From Pseudanabaena mucicola str. Chao 1806 (GTDB lineage Bacteria > Cyanobacteriota > Cyanobacteriia > Pseudanabaenales > Pseudanabaenaceae), in assembly GCF_030323025.1 (NCBI RefSeq), contig NZ_CP097329.1, forward strand, positions 3,024,001 to 3,088,000: a DNA stretch of 64,000 bases, read 5' to 3'. Under the pieces are notes generated by a model. The model searched no databases. It was not told the DNA's origin and was given only the letters and a program-made list of their open reading frames with translations. The first letter of the stretch is position 1, and every line of letters starts with the position of its first letter. This document shows, piece by piece, positions 55,649 through 64,000 of this stretch. A program made the position numbers and the translations under genes.

Positions 55649-55966
55649 TTATTTGTCATCAACATTCAAATCACGCAAAGACTCAGCTGACGCTTGCTTA
55701 CGACCATTCTTACCCTCAGTCATCGCCAGTTCTTTACTGACCGAATCGATCGCAGCGTTAAGTTGGGCAATTTTCTTTTCGAGGTTACGACGAGCAAATT
55801 CATTAGAAGTCTGAGGTTTATCAAGTAGTGGATCTCCTCCTAATTGACGATCAACAGTTTCATCCTCTGGTTCAGTGAGTTTAAGAGCCACCAATGCGCC
55901 AATAGCGCCGCCGATAGCAGCACCGAAGAGAAAACCTCCCCAAAAATTACCTGAATTATCTGCCAT
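55649..55966 (-). CDS. Hypothetical protein with glycine-rich membrane helix
   Basis: 105 aa. The N-terminus NFWGGFLFGAAIGGAIGALV forms one Gly-rich membrane segment, as in YtxH-type proteins, followed by a polar region and a coiled coil (RRNLEKKIAQLNAAIDSVSKEL). Conserved arrangement in cyanobacteria; function unknown. Confidence 0.7.
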   Translation of the reverse strand: MADNSGNFWGGFLFGAAIGGAIGALVALKLTEPEDETVDRQLGGDPLLDKPQTSNEFARRNLEKKIAQLNAAIDSVSKELAMTEGKNGRKQASAESLRDLNVDDK

Positions 55967-56071
55967 AGCTTTGCCCTAACGATCTCAACAACCATAAATA
56001 TCGAGACTTTGAGGACATCATACCATTTTGATTAGCTCTGTAGATATGAAACTTCTAGTAGTTACTATTTG

Positions 56072-56155
56072 TAGGACTTACGCATTGGGTAGATGTGGTG
56101 CGGGCGAAGCCCGCACCACATCTACCTCAAGCCTAATAAATTCGTTCGGTTTGCG
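56072..56155. mobile_element. MITE-like element, family C, copy 2 (one end truncated)
   Basis: Matches 46013-46097 almost base for base, including TAGGACTTACGCA and the 17-bp palindrome GTAGATGTGGTGCGGGC. The right terminal repeat stops after TTTGCG, so it has lost about 8 bases. It lies between a hypothetical gene and the DUF928 gene. Confidence 0.85.
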
Positions 56156-56278
56156 ATTGTTTCCCTGCCTTGATCGGCAAAACAATCCTCTACATTGCTT
56201 GTTTGAAAAGCGCTATATAATGCACCGATAGTTATATTTCTTTATGCCATCACTATCGGTGCTTTGATTGACAATAAC

Positions 56279-57154
56279 CTAATTCAATTTTTTAGGTTTT
56301 AATTCTATTGGCGTAGCAGTACTTTTATCTAATTCATTGAGAAATTGGTCATATGCAGCTTGGTTGAATTCTTCAATTGGCAAACCTTCCTGATCCTTCT
56401 TCTCAGTGACAAATACTACATGTTTTGCCAACCCTATTTTGAGTAGTTCGCTGCGCTCCAAGATGGCAGTAGCATCGTTAGGATTATTGGATAGCCAACT
56501 ATCGTAAGTCTCGATCGCATCATACCAATAGAAATTTTTGGCATAGATTCTGGCTTTTTCCAAGTCATTCTTGGCTGTAGTGATTGCTTTTGTCACATTA
56601 TCATCAGACTCAAGACGAATAACGGCAAAGGTGTTAGATTCGCCATTGTTATAACGGATTTGCCAACGCTGTTCTTTTTTCTTAACTAGGGCAGGCGCAT
56701 TCTCTGGCAAGGTGAACTTGTACAGCCCAAATGTATCAGCTTTCACTTCAGCCGTAAAAATAGGTTTGGATGATGTTTCATTGCCATCACGTAATAGGAA
56801 TGTGAAAACTATGGGGGTGTCTTTGCGGGTTATACTTCTCGTTGAAGAGATTGATGTAGATTGTTCAGGCTTTATTTCTGGAGGATTAATCCATAAAAAG
56901 AATGTAGGGCGAGCAGCTAGGGTTTTTGCACCATCATTGGGAACTACCAGAATAATTGTAGGATTCACAGGGCTACGGGTAGCCCCACTAACCCCTGATG
57001 ATTTCGGTAGACCTAAGCCATATTGAGCAAAAGCCTCAGGAACGAAGCTTAGGGAACTAGCGACAGAAGTTAGACAGACTGTACTGAGACAGATTGCGCT
57101 TAAAGCGATCGCTTTGATGTTTGAGGTTTTAGTTGCAATCCTAGTCAAAATCAT
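56279..57154 (-). CDS. DUF928 domain protein
   Basis: 291 aa with a signal peptide (IKAIALSAICLSTVCLTSVASS, cleavage near AFA). The DUF928 region includes VPNDGAKTLAARPTFFLWINP, TAEVKADTFGLYKFTLPE and WQIRYNNGESN, then a helical C-terminus. Typically found in multiple copies in cyanobacteria, often near CHAT/TPR genes; function unknown. Confidence 0.87.
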   Translation of the reverse strand: MILTRIATKTSNIKAIALSAICLSTVCLTSVASSLSFVPEAFAQYGLGLPKSSGVSGATRSPVNPTIILVVPNDGAKTLAARPTFFLWINPPEIKPEQSTSISSTRSITRKDTPIVFTFLLRDGNETSSKPIFTAEVKADTFGLYKFTLPENAPALVKKKEQRWQIRYNNGESNTFAVIRLESDDNVTKAITTAKNDLEKARIYAKNFYWYDAIETYDSWLSNNPNDATAILERSELLKIGLAKHVVFVTEKKDQEGLPIEEFNQAAYDQFLNELDKSTATPIELKPKKLN

Positions 57155-57328
57155 TGGTGTAGTCTTCCTATTCAGTTATACTTTCTAAATTTCAGCAGCA
57201 GACAACATTAATTCACACACTATACTTAGACGTTGGTTAATGTATGTTTCTAAAACGATAAGTAAAGCTAACAAGTTCCCTAGTTACAAAAATACTTAAA
57301 AAATGTTTATAGTTTAGGAATTACAGCA

Positions 57329-57412
57329 CTTTGCGCTTACTTAAAACTCGTAAATATTTTTAAAACTGGCACCTTGTGGCACTTTTAAAAATATTTCTAT
57401 ACTACTCGAAGC
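57329..57412. repeat. Dispersed palindromic repeat, family A, copy 4
   Basis: Flanks CTTTGCGCTTACTTAAAAC and ATACTACTCGAAGC match copy 1. The stem is AAATATTTTTAAAA (57352-57365) with TTTTAAAAATATTT (57383-57396); substitutions in both arms keep pairing, as compensatory changes would. Confidence 0.8.
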
Positions 57413-57675
57413 TTGGCTCTTCTGAGTATATGGGGATAAGCAAATTTAATGAGAAAGACAAGCAAGTAATCTAGACCTAAAGTTTGTAAAATTCACAAAA
57501 CCATAAGCCTGCCGTTTAATTAGTTTGATGCGGTTATTAATACCCTCCATCACACCACTAGAAGTATGGTTTAAAAAGTAATTACAAATATTGTCTAGAT
57601 GATTACGAATGGTTTCTAAAACTGCTCCATAAACAACTTTAGCTTTTTGAATCCAAGCTTGCAATTGGGAGCATC

Positions 57676-58188
57676 TCAATTAGGCACTGAGTAAATATAC
57701 TTAGAAGAATAGAAGTAGCCATTGAGATAAGCGCAACGATGTCTCAAAACTTGAGCAACATTGTTTTTATTCCACTGAGCACCCGAAATCTTGACCCGAC
57801 GACCAATTTGTTTAATCGACGATTCAACTGAGCCAGAGCCAATGGTAAGTCCCTGTTTCTGTAGATAACCATACTCAGGTATACGATGGTGATGATTGCG
57901 TAAATAAGCCAGAAAATTGATAAATCGTTTGGATGTACACCCTGCAAATAGGTCAATAGCCTGCTCAACATCACCTTGCCATAGCAAATCTTCTACCTTG
58001 TCTAGACGACGCAAAGAACCACCAACAGCGTAAAGATGTTCTTTCAAATGATACCAGTCCAATATTTCAAACCTTTGCTCTGATGGCGCTATGGCTGCAA
58101 ATAAGTTCCAGATCCCGTCATGCCCATCACCCAAACAAGAGAATATTTCAGCCAATGGTTGTTTTTGTACCCAATTTGAGTTCACCAA
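57676..58188 (-). pseudogene. ISKra4 transposase C-terminal fragment
   Basis: 170 codons with LGDGHDGIWNL (second catalytic Asp) and GSGSVESSIKQIGRR (catalytic Glu), then WNKNNVAQVLRHRCAYLNG. The first catalytic Asp region is missing. Open to its natural stop. Confidence 0.8.
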
Positions 58189-58197
58189 TGCAGCTTT

Positions 58198-58416
58198 TTA
58201 ATTTTCTTTCTTTCCCTGCTTTTGTCCCACTGCTTTTTTCGACAAAAAAATTCCCACGTTGGCACTGACATTTTCTAGCATTTGATCCCGCACCGCTATT
58301 TCTATGCCTTCTAGTGTTTTCAATTGCTCGGCATCTTTTGCTTCTGCATTCCGATACAAGATTTCCGCTATCTCTCTGGTGCAGGCTTCAAGTCTTTCTT
58401 TTTCTTCTGGTGTCAT
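58198..58416 (-). pseudogene. ISKra4 transposase N-terminal fragment
   Basis: 72 codons starting MTPEEKERLEACTREIAEIL and reading TLEGIEIAVRDQMLENVS, the conserved start of cyanobacterial ISKra4 transposases. It stops shortly after GKKEN, just before the deletion junction with the C-terminal fragment. Confidence 0.75.
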
Positions 58417-58635
58417 TTGCTTGGACTGGTTATCTTTTTTCTATTTTATCTCTCTTTTGCCTTAAGTATTTCTACTCAGTGCCTAATTGAGATGCTCCCC
58501 TTGCAATTTCTCGTGACCATCTTCAGGAGTTTTGCAAGTTTCAAAAATAGTTCTGAAATCTTCTTTCAGAGTATAGGCTAATCGCAAACGTTTAGAATAG
58601 AGTCAATTCAAGAGGAGACAATTGAACCGATTGAT

Positions 58636-59448
58636 ATGGAGCCAATTGATTTGCCAGATCCTGGGTCTGATGATTTGGATCTGCCGATTGATGAGTTGTT
58701 GGTTTATATTGCTCAACGCAAGGCGGCTGGTCAAGAGGATGCGAGTTTGGCTACGTTCTACACGTTATTAGCCAGAGCCTATAGGCGCGACAATCAAATT
58801 GCTCAGGCAATTTCTACTTGGCAAAAAGCGATCGCTCTTCAAGAAAAGCTTAATCTCTCTCTAGAACTTGCTCATAGTTTGAATGAATTGGGATTTCTGT
58901 ATTATTACCAAGGAAAGTACAACAAAGCCGAACCTCTCTATCTGCGATCTCTCGAAATCAGGGAACGGGAACTAGGAGTAGACCATCCCAATGTCGCCAT
59001 TAGTCTCAACAATCTCGCAGAGCTTTACCAGTCACAAGGGAAGTACGGCGAAGCCGAAACCCTTTACTTGCGATCACTGGAAATTATGGAAAGGGAACTA
59101 GGACTAGAACATCCTAATGTTGCTACCAGCCTCAACAATCTCGCATATCTTTACAAATCGCAAGGTAGGCGCAGCGAAGCCGAACATCTTTATAGGCGAT
59201 CACTGGAAATCAGGGAATGGAAACTAGGAGCAGAGCATCCCGCTGTCGCCATCAGTCTCAACAATCTTGCAGGACTTTACGATTCACAAGGGAAATACAG
59301 CAAAGCTGAACCTCTCTATGCACGATCCTTAGCAATTTTCGTGAAAACCCTCGGACAAGATCATCCCAATACCCAAACAGTAACGTCTTCTCTAACGTTG
59401 TTAAAACTGCAAATCTTAACAGGTTTTGATCCTGCTACATTAGAGTAA
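58636..59448 (+). CDS. Tetratricopeptide-repeat protein (kinesin light chain type)
   Basis: 270 aa. After an acidic N-terminus come about five TPRs, the last four being 42-residue kinesin-light-chain units with the recurring (V/T)A(I/T)SLNNLA.LY.SQGK(Y) pattern and ERELG.(D/E)HPNVA. No enzymatic domain. Protein-interaction module; partner unknown. It lies just after the ISL3 remnant. Confidence 0.88.
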   Translation: MEPIDLPDPGSDDLDLPIDELLVYIAQRKAAGQEDASLATFYTLLARAYRRDNQIAQAISTWQKAIALQEKLNLSLELAHSLNELGFLYYYQGKYNKAEPLYLRSLEIRERELGVDHPNVAISLNNLAELYQSQGKYGEAETLYLRSLEIMERELGLEHPNVATSLNNLAYLYKSQGRRSEAEHLYRRSLEIREWKLGAEHPAVAISLNNLAGLYDSQGKYSKAEPLYARSLAIFVKTLGQDHPNTQTVTSSLTLLKLQILTGFDPATLE

Positions 59449-59493
59449 ATAATGCCGATGAAATAGAGCAAATGCTGCAACAAATAATGTCCG

Positions 59494-59712
59494 ATGGCTA
59501 AAAAAATTAGAGAACTAAAAGCAATGCTTTTAAAAGCTGGCTTCACCTATCGCTCTGGCAAAGGTAGCCATACCGTCTGGAGTCATCCTAAACTAGAATA
59601 TAGCCTCATCCTATCAGGCAAAGATAGCAACGATGCTGATCGCTACCAAGAAAAAGACGTAAGAAACGCACTACGAGATATTGACCAACAAAACGAAGGA
59701 GAACATCCATGA
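59494..59712 (+). CDS. hicA: HicA-family toxin
   Basis: 72 aa dsRBD-like mRNA interferase: KIRELKAMLLKAGFTYRSGKGSHTVW, with catalytic His26 in GSHT. The remainder DVRNALRDIDQ is normal. The 4-base overlap with hicB indicates a two-gene operon. Confidence 0.9.
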   Translation: MAKKIRELKAMLLKAGFTYRSGKGSHTVWSHPKLEYSLILSGKDSNDADRYQEKDVRNALRDIDQQNEGEHP

Positions 59713-59936
59713 ATCGTAACTACAGCATTTCTATCCAATGGTCAGAAGAAGATAGCAAATTTATCGCTCACCTACCCGAATTTGGTCCTTACGCCCACAC
59801 TCACGGGGACACCTATGTTAACGCACTAGAAAATGCTTTAGAAATTTTGGAATTACTAATCGAAGATTACACTGCTCGTCACAAACCATTGCCAACACCA
59901 CGCACAATTAAAAAATCTGACTTCATTGCTGCTTAA
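59709..59936 (+). CDS. hicB: HicB-family antitoxin
   Basis: 75 aa partial RNase H fold: YSISIQWSEEDSKFIAHLPE, AHTHGDTYVNALENALE. No added DNA-binding domain is seen, so autoregulation may depend on another mechanism. Translationally coupled to hicA. Ends 9 bases before the convergent cheA stop. Confidence 0.9.
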   Translation: MNRNYSISIQWSEEDSKFIAHLPEFGPYAHTHGDTYVNALENALEILELLIEDYTARHKPLPTPRTIKKSDFIAA

Positions 59937-59945
59937 TTGGGAGTG

Positions 59946-62891
59946 TCAATGCACCAATTCACCTAAGCAATCAATCAATTCACCAACGATAATTGGTTTA
60001 CTCAAATATCCATTTGCACCGAGGCTAATGGCTTTCTGGCGATGGCGATCGCCTGTGCGTGAAGTTAACATCACTACAGGGATCGTATACCAGAGATCAT
60101 GGGTGCGAATAGTTTGGAGCAGATTAAATCCATTTACTTTTGGCATTTCCACATCAGAAATAACCATCGTCACTTTGCCTTCAATGCGACTCAGTACATC
60201 AATCGCTTCTTGACCATCACGACATGCCATCACTTCAAAATCTAATTGTTTTAATACCCGCTCCAACATATTGCGAGTAGCGATCGAATCTTCGGCAATC
60301 ACAATTGTTTTGCTTACTGTTTGATTTACCTCTTGACGAATATTTTGATTGTCATGAGTAGATATCTGATTAGATGCTTGATTTTTAATTTTACGGCTAT
60401 TTTTAGTATTGCTTTTTTGCACAAATACATTCAAATTGTCAGGAATTAAAACGGGCACAACTTGTCCTGTACCTAAAATGGTGCAACCAGCCAGATAATT
60501 AGGCGTTACAACACTACGATCAAAGGGTTTCAGAATTAATTGTCGCTCTTCAATAAGCATATCGATCGCCACGACGATGGGAATATCATTACGATTGAGT
60601 ACTAAACAAACTTTAGAATTTAATGATTCGCTATTTTGATAGCTATAGGGTAGAGCTTGTTTGAGATGAATTAATGGAATAAACTTTTTCCGCCAAGCAA
60701 TTTCTACTGAATTATTTTCATAGTAAATTTGAGCTTCGGCATAGGGGAAAATATCTAATACATCATTTGCAGGAATAGCGATCAGGTTTTCACCGATCGC
60801 ACAGATTAATAAGGTAATCAAACTCAAGCCAAGCGGCAATCGAATCGTGAAAGTTGTGCCTTGACCTTGCAATGTCTCAACTTGGATATTGCCCCGCAAA
60901 CGATTGATCTGCGATCGTACAATATCTAATCCCATCCCCCTTCCAGAGATATCACTAACAATATTGCGTGTCGAAAAATTAGGCTGAAATATAAGATTCA
61001 GAATTTCCTGACGCGGGATTTTGCCAATCGGAATTTCGGCTGGACAAATATTATTTTCGACTGCTTTTTTATATACGCTATGAAGATTAATCCCATCACC
61101 ATCATCTTGCAGAGAAATTACAACTTGATTCCCCGCAGTAGATGCACTCAGAGTAAGCACAGCAACTTCAGACTTACCCAATGACAGTCTGATTTCAGGT
61201 GGTTCTACACCATGATCAAAAGCATTGATTAATAGATGATTAAGTGGTGTCTGTAGCTGCTCTAGAAGAACTTGGTCAATGAGAACATCTTCTCCATAAA
61301 TGACTAGTTCAACTTGTTTATTATAGCGTTGACAGAGGCGCTTTAGCTGTGGCAAGAACCGACTAGCAAGGTTTTTAAATGGGACAAGTCGTGATTGGGT
61401 AAGTTGAGCATAGAGGCGATCCAAATCTTGTCGTAAGTATTCAATTTCTTCACCCAAATCTCGATAGCTAAGATCAATATCAGCACGACTTTCTCGAACT
61501 CTGAGTAAAACTTCTTGCAAATTTTGGAGAGTACTATGCGAAGAAGAGTATTGATCAAGTTCTAATTGATCGAAATCCTCATCTACTGCCTTTAATTCTG
61601 ATGCATGAGATGCCAAACCCTCTGATTTAGCATCTCCTTGAAAATTGTTAGTTAGCGTAGTGATCGCCAGTTGATCGTAAACAGTTTGCACTTGCTCCTG
61701 CAACGGAATCATTTGCAATACCAGAGCCTGTAAGTTTTTATTGGTTTGACCTAATTGTTGTTGTTGTCGCAGCAACCGTTCATGACGCAAAATCATTTCT
61801 GCGACTGTGTTAGTCATACTTTCAATTTGAGCCGAGGGAATCCGTAAATAGGAAATTGCTTCAGTCGAATTGGCAGTGACAGATGGTACTTTAGTTACTG
61901 TTTGAGGCGTGGCGATCGCTTTTTCCTCTAGCGGCAAAATTTGCTGAGGTGGTAACTCTGAGACTACTTCTGGCGCGTGTGCTGATGGATATAGATATTG
62001 CAGGCGTTGTGATCGCAAGGTACTAATCACAACTTGCACTTCAGACAAGAGAGTAGCGATCGATGGTTCTTGGTGAAGAATCGCTTCAAATGGCTCCACA
62101 ATGTTAATGAGCCAATCGAGACTTAAGGTATCACCAAGGAGAAGACATTCTTCACAAAAACATTGGAGTTCATCTCTAATTAGGGTTTCAGATAAATTAG
62201 AACTAGATAATAATTTAGCTTCTACTTGCTTAATACAGGATTCCAAATCCTTTTCTAGAGAAGATCTCACAATAGAATTGATTTTTGATTTAGGCTTATT
62301 AAAATCATTATTGACGGAACTAGTGACAGCTTTATGATGAGAAGTAGCAAGATGAGTTGCCGCTTGAAATACGCCTTGAGGTTTCTCTACTATAAGTTTA
62401 GAACCTAAGCTTTCAGATTCTCCATAGTTACTTTCGTGAATAATTAAAGGTTCTTGTTGCTGATCCGTGGCGATCTCCAATAACGCATCGAAACGGTGAA
62501 GAAGCTCTTGATCAATTTTAATATCATTCAAAGTATTAGTAGGCAAGCTCGTCGCCTGAGCAAGTACCGAAGCCACTTCATCTATACCATTACTCAAAAC
62601 TTCAGCAATCATCGTGCGATCGCAAAATTCATGGTGTTGCAAAATTTCCAACACATCTTCTAATTTATGGGCTAGTTCGCTAAGACTGCTCAATTCTGCG
62701 ATCGCCGAACCACTTTTGAGAGAATGCGCTGCGTGCATCAAGAAAACATAATCAGGTTGTCCCGATTTGATTTGGGCTAGCCCTTTCTGGAGATTTGCTA
62801 AATAGACATGTGCATCTTCGTTAAGAAAGCACTGACGGGTTTCAATCGCAATCTCATGTAAAACATCTGGATTTAAAGTTCTCATTGGCAT
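59946..62891 (-). CDS. CheA-type hybrid histidine kinase
   Basis: 981 aa. Hpt domain with phosphoacceptor His56 in HAAHSLKSGSA, a second Hpt-like helical region, dimerisation coiled coil (residues about 370-500), and the HATPase domain with HLLINAFDHGVEPPE, DDGDGI and GRGMGLDIV. A CheW-like domain follows, then a C-terminal receiver with Asp in VISDVEMPKVNGF and the Lys switch in YLSKP. This is the PilL/PixL/HmpE type that controls type IV pilus motility or phototaxis in cyanobacteria. The chemoreceptor gene lies 16 bases upstream. Confidence 0.92.
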   Translation of the reverse strand: MPMRTLNPDVLHEIAIETRQCFLNEDAHVYLANLQKGLAQIKSGQPDYVFLMHAAHSLKSGSAIAELSSLSELAHKLEDVLEILQHHEFCDRTMIAEVLSNGIDEVASVLAQATSLPTNTLNDIKIDQELLHRFDALLEIATDQQQEPLIIHESNYGESESLGSKLIVEKPQGVFQAATHLATSHHKAVTSSVNNDFNKPKSKINSIVRSSLEKDLESCIKQVEAKLLSSSNLSETLIRDELQCFCEECLLLGDTLSLDWLINIVEPFEAILHQEPSIATLLSEVQVVISTLRSQRLQYLYPSAHAPEVVSELPPQQILPLEEKAIATPQTVTKVPSVTANSTEAISYLRIPSAQIESMTNTVAEMILRHERLLRQQQQLGQTNKNLQALVLQMIPLQEQVQTVYDQLAITTLTNNFQGDAKSEGLASHASELKAVDEDFDQLELDQYSSSHSTLQNLQEVLLRVRESRADIDLSYRDLGEEIEYLRQDLDRLYAQLTQSRLVPFKNLASRFLPQLKRLCQRYNKQVELVIYGEDVLIDQVLLEQLQTPLNHLLINAFDHGVEPPEIRLSLGKSEVAVLTLSASTAGNQVVISLQDDGDGINLHSVYKKAVENNICPAEIPIGKIPRQEILNLIFQPNFSTRNIVSDISGRGMGLDIVRSQINRLRGNIQVETLQGQGTTFTIRLPLGLSLITLLICAIGENLIAIPANDVLDIFPYAEAQIYYENNSVEIAWRKKFIPLIHLKQALPYSYQNSESLNSKVCLVLNRNDIPIVVAIDMLIEERQLILKPFDRSVVTPNYLAGCTILGTGQVVPVLIPDNLNVFVQKSNTKNSRKIKNQASNQISTHDNQNIRQEVNQTVSKTIVIAEDSIATRNMLERVLKQLDFEVMACRDGQEAIDVLSRIEGKVTMVISDVEMPKVNGFNLLQTIRTHDLWYTIPVVMLTSRTGDRHRQKAISLGANGYLSKPIIVGELIDCLGELVH

Positions 62892-62907
62892 AATATTGCA
62901 ATTGTGA

Positions 62908-63999
62908 TTACGCAGATTTCTCTAGGCGGAACTGACGCACGGATGTCTGTAGCTCATCAACAATACCCACCAGTACTTGAAGTGAAGCAACTACTGTCTG
63001 CGTATCTGTTGCTGTGGATTGAGCGATCGCATTGGCATTTTCCATAATACCATTCACCTTCTGGGAGACCTGCGTTTGTGAAATCGTACTACTGGAAATT
63101 GTCTGCAAATAGTTATCGATGGTCTGGCTCAGTTCTGCTAAGCCCTTAAGGGTATCCTTAGTTTCTTCAACCGACTGTGTACCTGTAACTACTTCCGATG
63201 TCCCTACTTCCATTGCTTTTAAGACTTCTGTAGTCTCATGCTGAATGTTAGTAACCAGCAATTGAATTTCTCTAGTTGCCTCGGTAACTCGGTCAGCCAA
63301 ACGACGCACCTCATCTGCAACCACACGAAAACCCTGTCCATTTTCACCAGCTCTCGCAGCTTCAATTGAGGCATTGAAAGCAAGTAAGTTGGTCTTTTCA
63401 GAAATGCCTGAAATAATCGAGACAATTTGCGAAACCTCTTGCGATGACTCGGCTAATTGCTTCATTTTTTTCGCAGTGGCGGCAACTGTAGACCGAATGG
63501 CTTTAATACTAACAACAGTGCGATCCATTTTTGCATCCCCTTCACGGGCGGCGATCGCGGCTCGTCTTGCCACATTCGCCGCATCTTGAGCCGATTGAGC
63601 CACCTGAGCGATAGATTGAGTATTTTGTTCTACAGCTTCTAGGGCTTGAGCAATCCCGTCAGACTGGGCTAAGGATGCACTGGAAAATTTCTGCACCGAG
63701 TTTTCACTTTCCTTTGCCAAAGATTCCGCGTGGATTGCTGTAGATTTGACTTCTTCTACCAATTTCCGTAATTTGCGAATCGTGGCGTTAAACGCATCGG
63801 CGATCGATCCCACCACGCCATCAGTTACCTTTGCTTCAGCAGTTAAGTCACCTTTTTGTGCGCCTTCAATTTCTAAGAGCAAATTAATAACTTCTCTTTG
63901 AAGTAATTCTTTCTCTTTGCGTTGAAGTTCTGCTTCTTGTTCTTTAAGTAGTGACTGTTGGGCTAGTGTCTGCTCAGACAGCTCGATGCTATCTGCCAT
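62908..63999 (-). CDS. Methyl-accepting chemotaxis protein (PilJ-like), partial
   Basis: 363 codons visible; the frame runs to the window edge, so the true N-terminus may lie outside. It starts in a coiled coil, then a HAMP domain ([17 protein letters not shown], near residue 45), then the signalling domain with the hairpin tip [21 protein letters not shown] and [14 protein letters not shown]. No membrane segment is in the visible part. Directly upstream of cheA, forming a chemotaxis-type operon. Confidence 0.9.
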   Translation of the reverse strand: MADSIELSEQTLAQQSLLKEQEAELQRKEKELLQREVINLLLEIEGAQKGDLTAEAKVTDGVVGSIADAFNATIRKLRKLVEEVKSTAIHAESLAKESENSVQKFSSASLAQSDGIAQALEAVEQNTQSIAQVAQSAQDAANVARRAAIAAREGDAKMDRTVVSIKAIRSTVAATAKKMKQLAESSQEVSQIVSIISGISEKTNLLAFNASIEAARAGENGQGFRVVADEVRRLADRVTEATREIQLLVTNIQHETTEVLKAMEVGTSEVVTGTQSVEETKDTLKGLAELSQTIDNYLQTISSSTISQTQVSQKVNGIMENANAIAQSTATDTQTVVASLQVLVGIVDELQTSVRQFRLEKSA

Positions 64000-64000
64000 A

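Larger units (their letters stand above)
57667..58499 (-). mobile_element. Internally deleted ISKra4-family element
   Basis: 833 bp bounded by inverted repeats beginning GGGAGCATCTCAATTAGGCA and ending TGCCTAATTGAGATGCTCCC, extending imperfectly for about 35 bp. It is flanked by 9-bp direct repeats CTTGCAATT (57658-57666 and 58500-58508). It encodes an N-terminal and a C-terminal transposase fragment but lacks the middle, so it is non-autonomous. Confidence 0.85.
57446..58570 (-). pseudogene. ISL3-family transposase C-terminus, split by an insertion
   Basis: The upstream part (about 58570-58500) reads LAYTLKEDFRTIFETCKTPE and DGHEKLQ; the downstream part (57666-57446) reads AWIQKAKVVYGAVLETI, SGVMEGINNRIKLIKRQAYGF to LLACLSH-stop. 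Removing 57667-58499 plus one copy of the 9-bp duplication joins them exactly in frame (EKLQAWIQ). The N-terminal half of the transposase is absent, so it was already a remnant, or was later truncated near 58570. Confidence 0.82.

Noticed and set aside
1-64000. Frequent GCGATCGC octamers considered as a possible special signal
   Set aside because: This is the HIP1 palindrome that is over-represented across many cyanobacterial genomes; it is distributed inside and outside genes here.

Overview
The window is chromosome from a cyanobacterium. Evidence is psbD/psbC (photosystem II), ycf54, the plastid-type ribosomal protein PSRP-3, ycf45, a carboxysome shell protein, vipp1, an OSBS of the phylloquinone pathway, frequent GCGATCGC (HIP1-like) octamers, and many cyanobacteria-specific conserved proteins. 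The gene set, moderate-to-low GC and abundant short palindromic repeats suggest a filamentous Pseudanabaena-like organism; the genus is inference.

Layout. 0-5 kb: nagA, accD and a grpE-dnaK chaperone pair. 5-8 kb: an atypical kinase with pentapeptide repeats, overlapping a PP2C phosphatase. 8-13 kb: ycf54, a HAD hydrolase, PSRP-3, psbC and psbD, with psbD and psbC separated instead of overlapping. 13-16 kb: pilin-like protein, pentapeptide membrane protein, fatty acid hydroxylase, a broken rhodanese gene and tRNA-Pro. 16-28 kb: ycf45 ATPase, a transketolase-like TPP enzyme, tRNA-Met, vipp1, a gene-poor repeat-rich kilobase, a CPBP protease, an SMR exporter and a copper ATPase. 28-36 kb: an MBL-fold hydrolase, then a type III polyketide synthase, methyltransferase, FAD oxidoreductase and MFS transporter. 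These four look like one biosynthetic locus split by a 2 kb islet of toxin-antitoxin and restriction-gene pieces. 36-45 kb: pentapeptide protein, TerC, gcvH, several small cyanobacterial proteins, a CcmK, aroQ-cytosine deaminase, and an FHA-GGDEF-EAL protein. 45-48 kb: transposase fragments, small terminal-inverted-repeat elements, menC and a decayed hicBA locus. 48-57 kb: alpha/beta hydrolase, tRNA-Thr, ssb, quinone reductase, Crp-like regulator, fabI, yggT and a DUF928 protein. 57-59 kb: an internally deleted ISKra4-type element inserted into an ISL3-type transposase remnant. 59-64 kb: TPR protein, hicAB, and a CheA-type hybrid kinase with a chemoreceptor that runs off the window.

Themes. 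The core genes are ordinary housekeeping and photosynthesis genes. The most interesting content is accessory: (i) the split type III PKS locus; (ii) nested mobile elements with readable target duplications; (iii) at least three families of dispersed palindromic repeats, several directly after stop codons; (iv) the separated psbD and psbC. No CRISPR array, rRNA operon, prophage or complete autonomous insertion sequence was seen. All identifications are from reading protein motifs; no database search was run.
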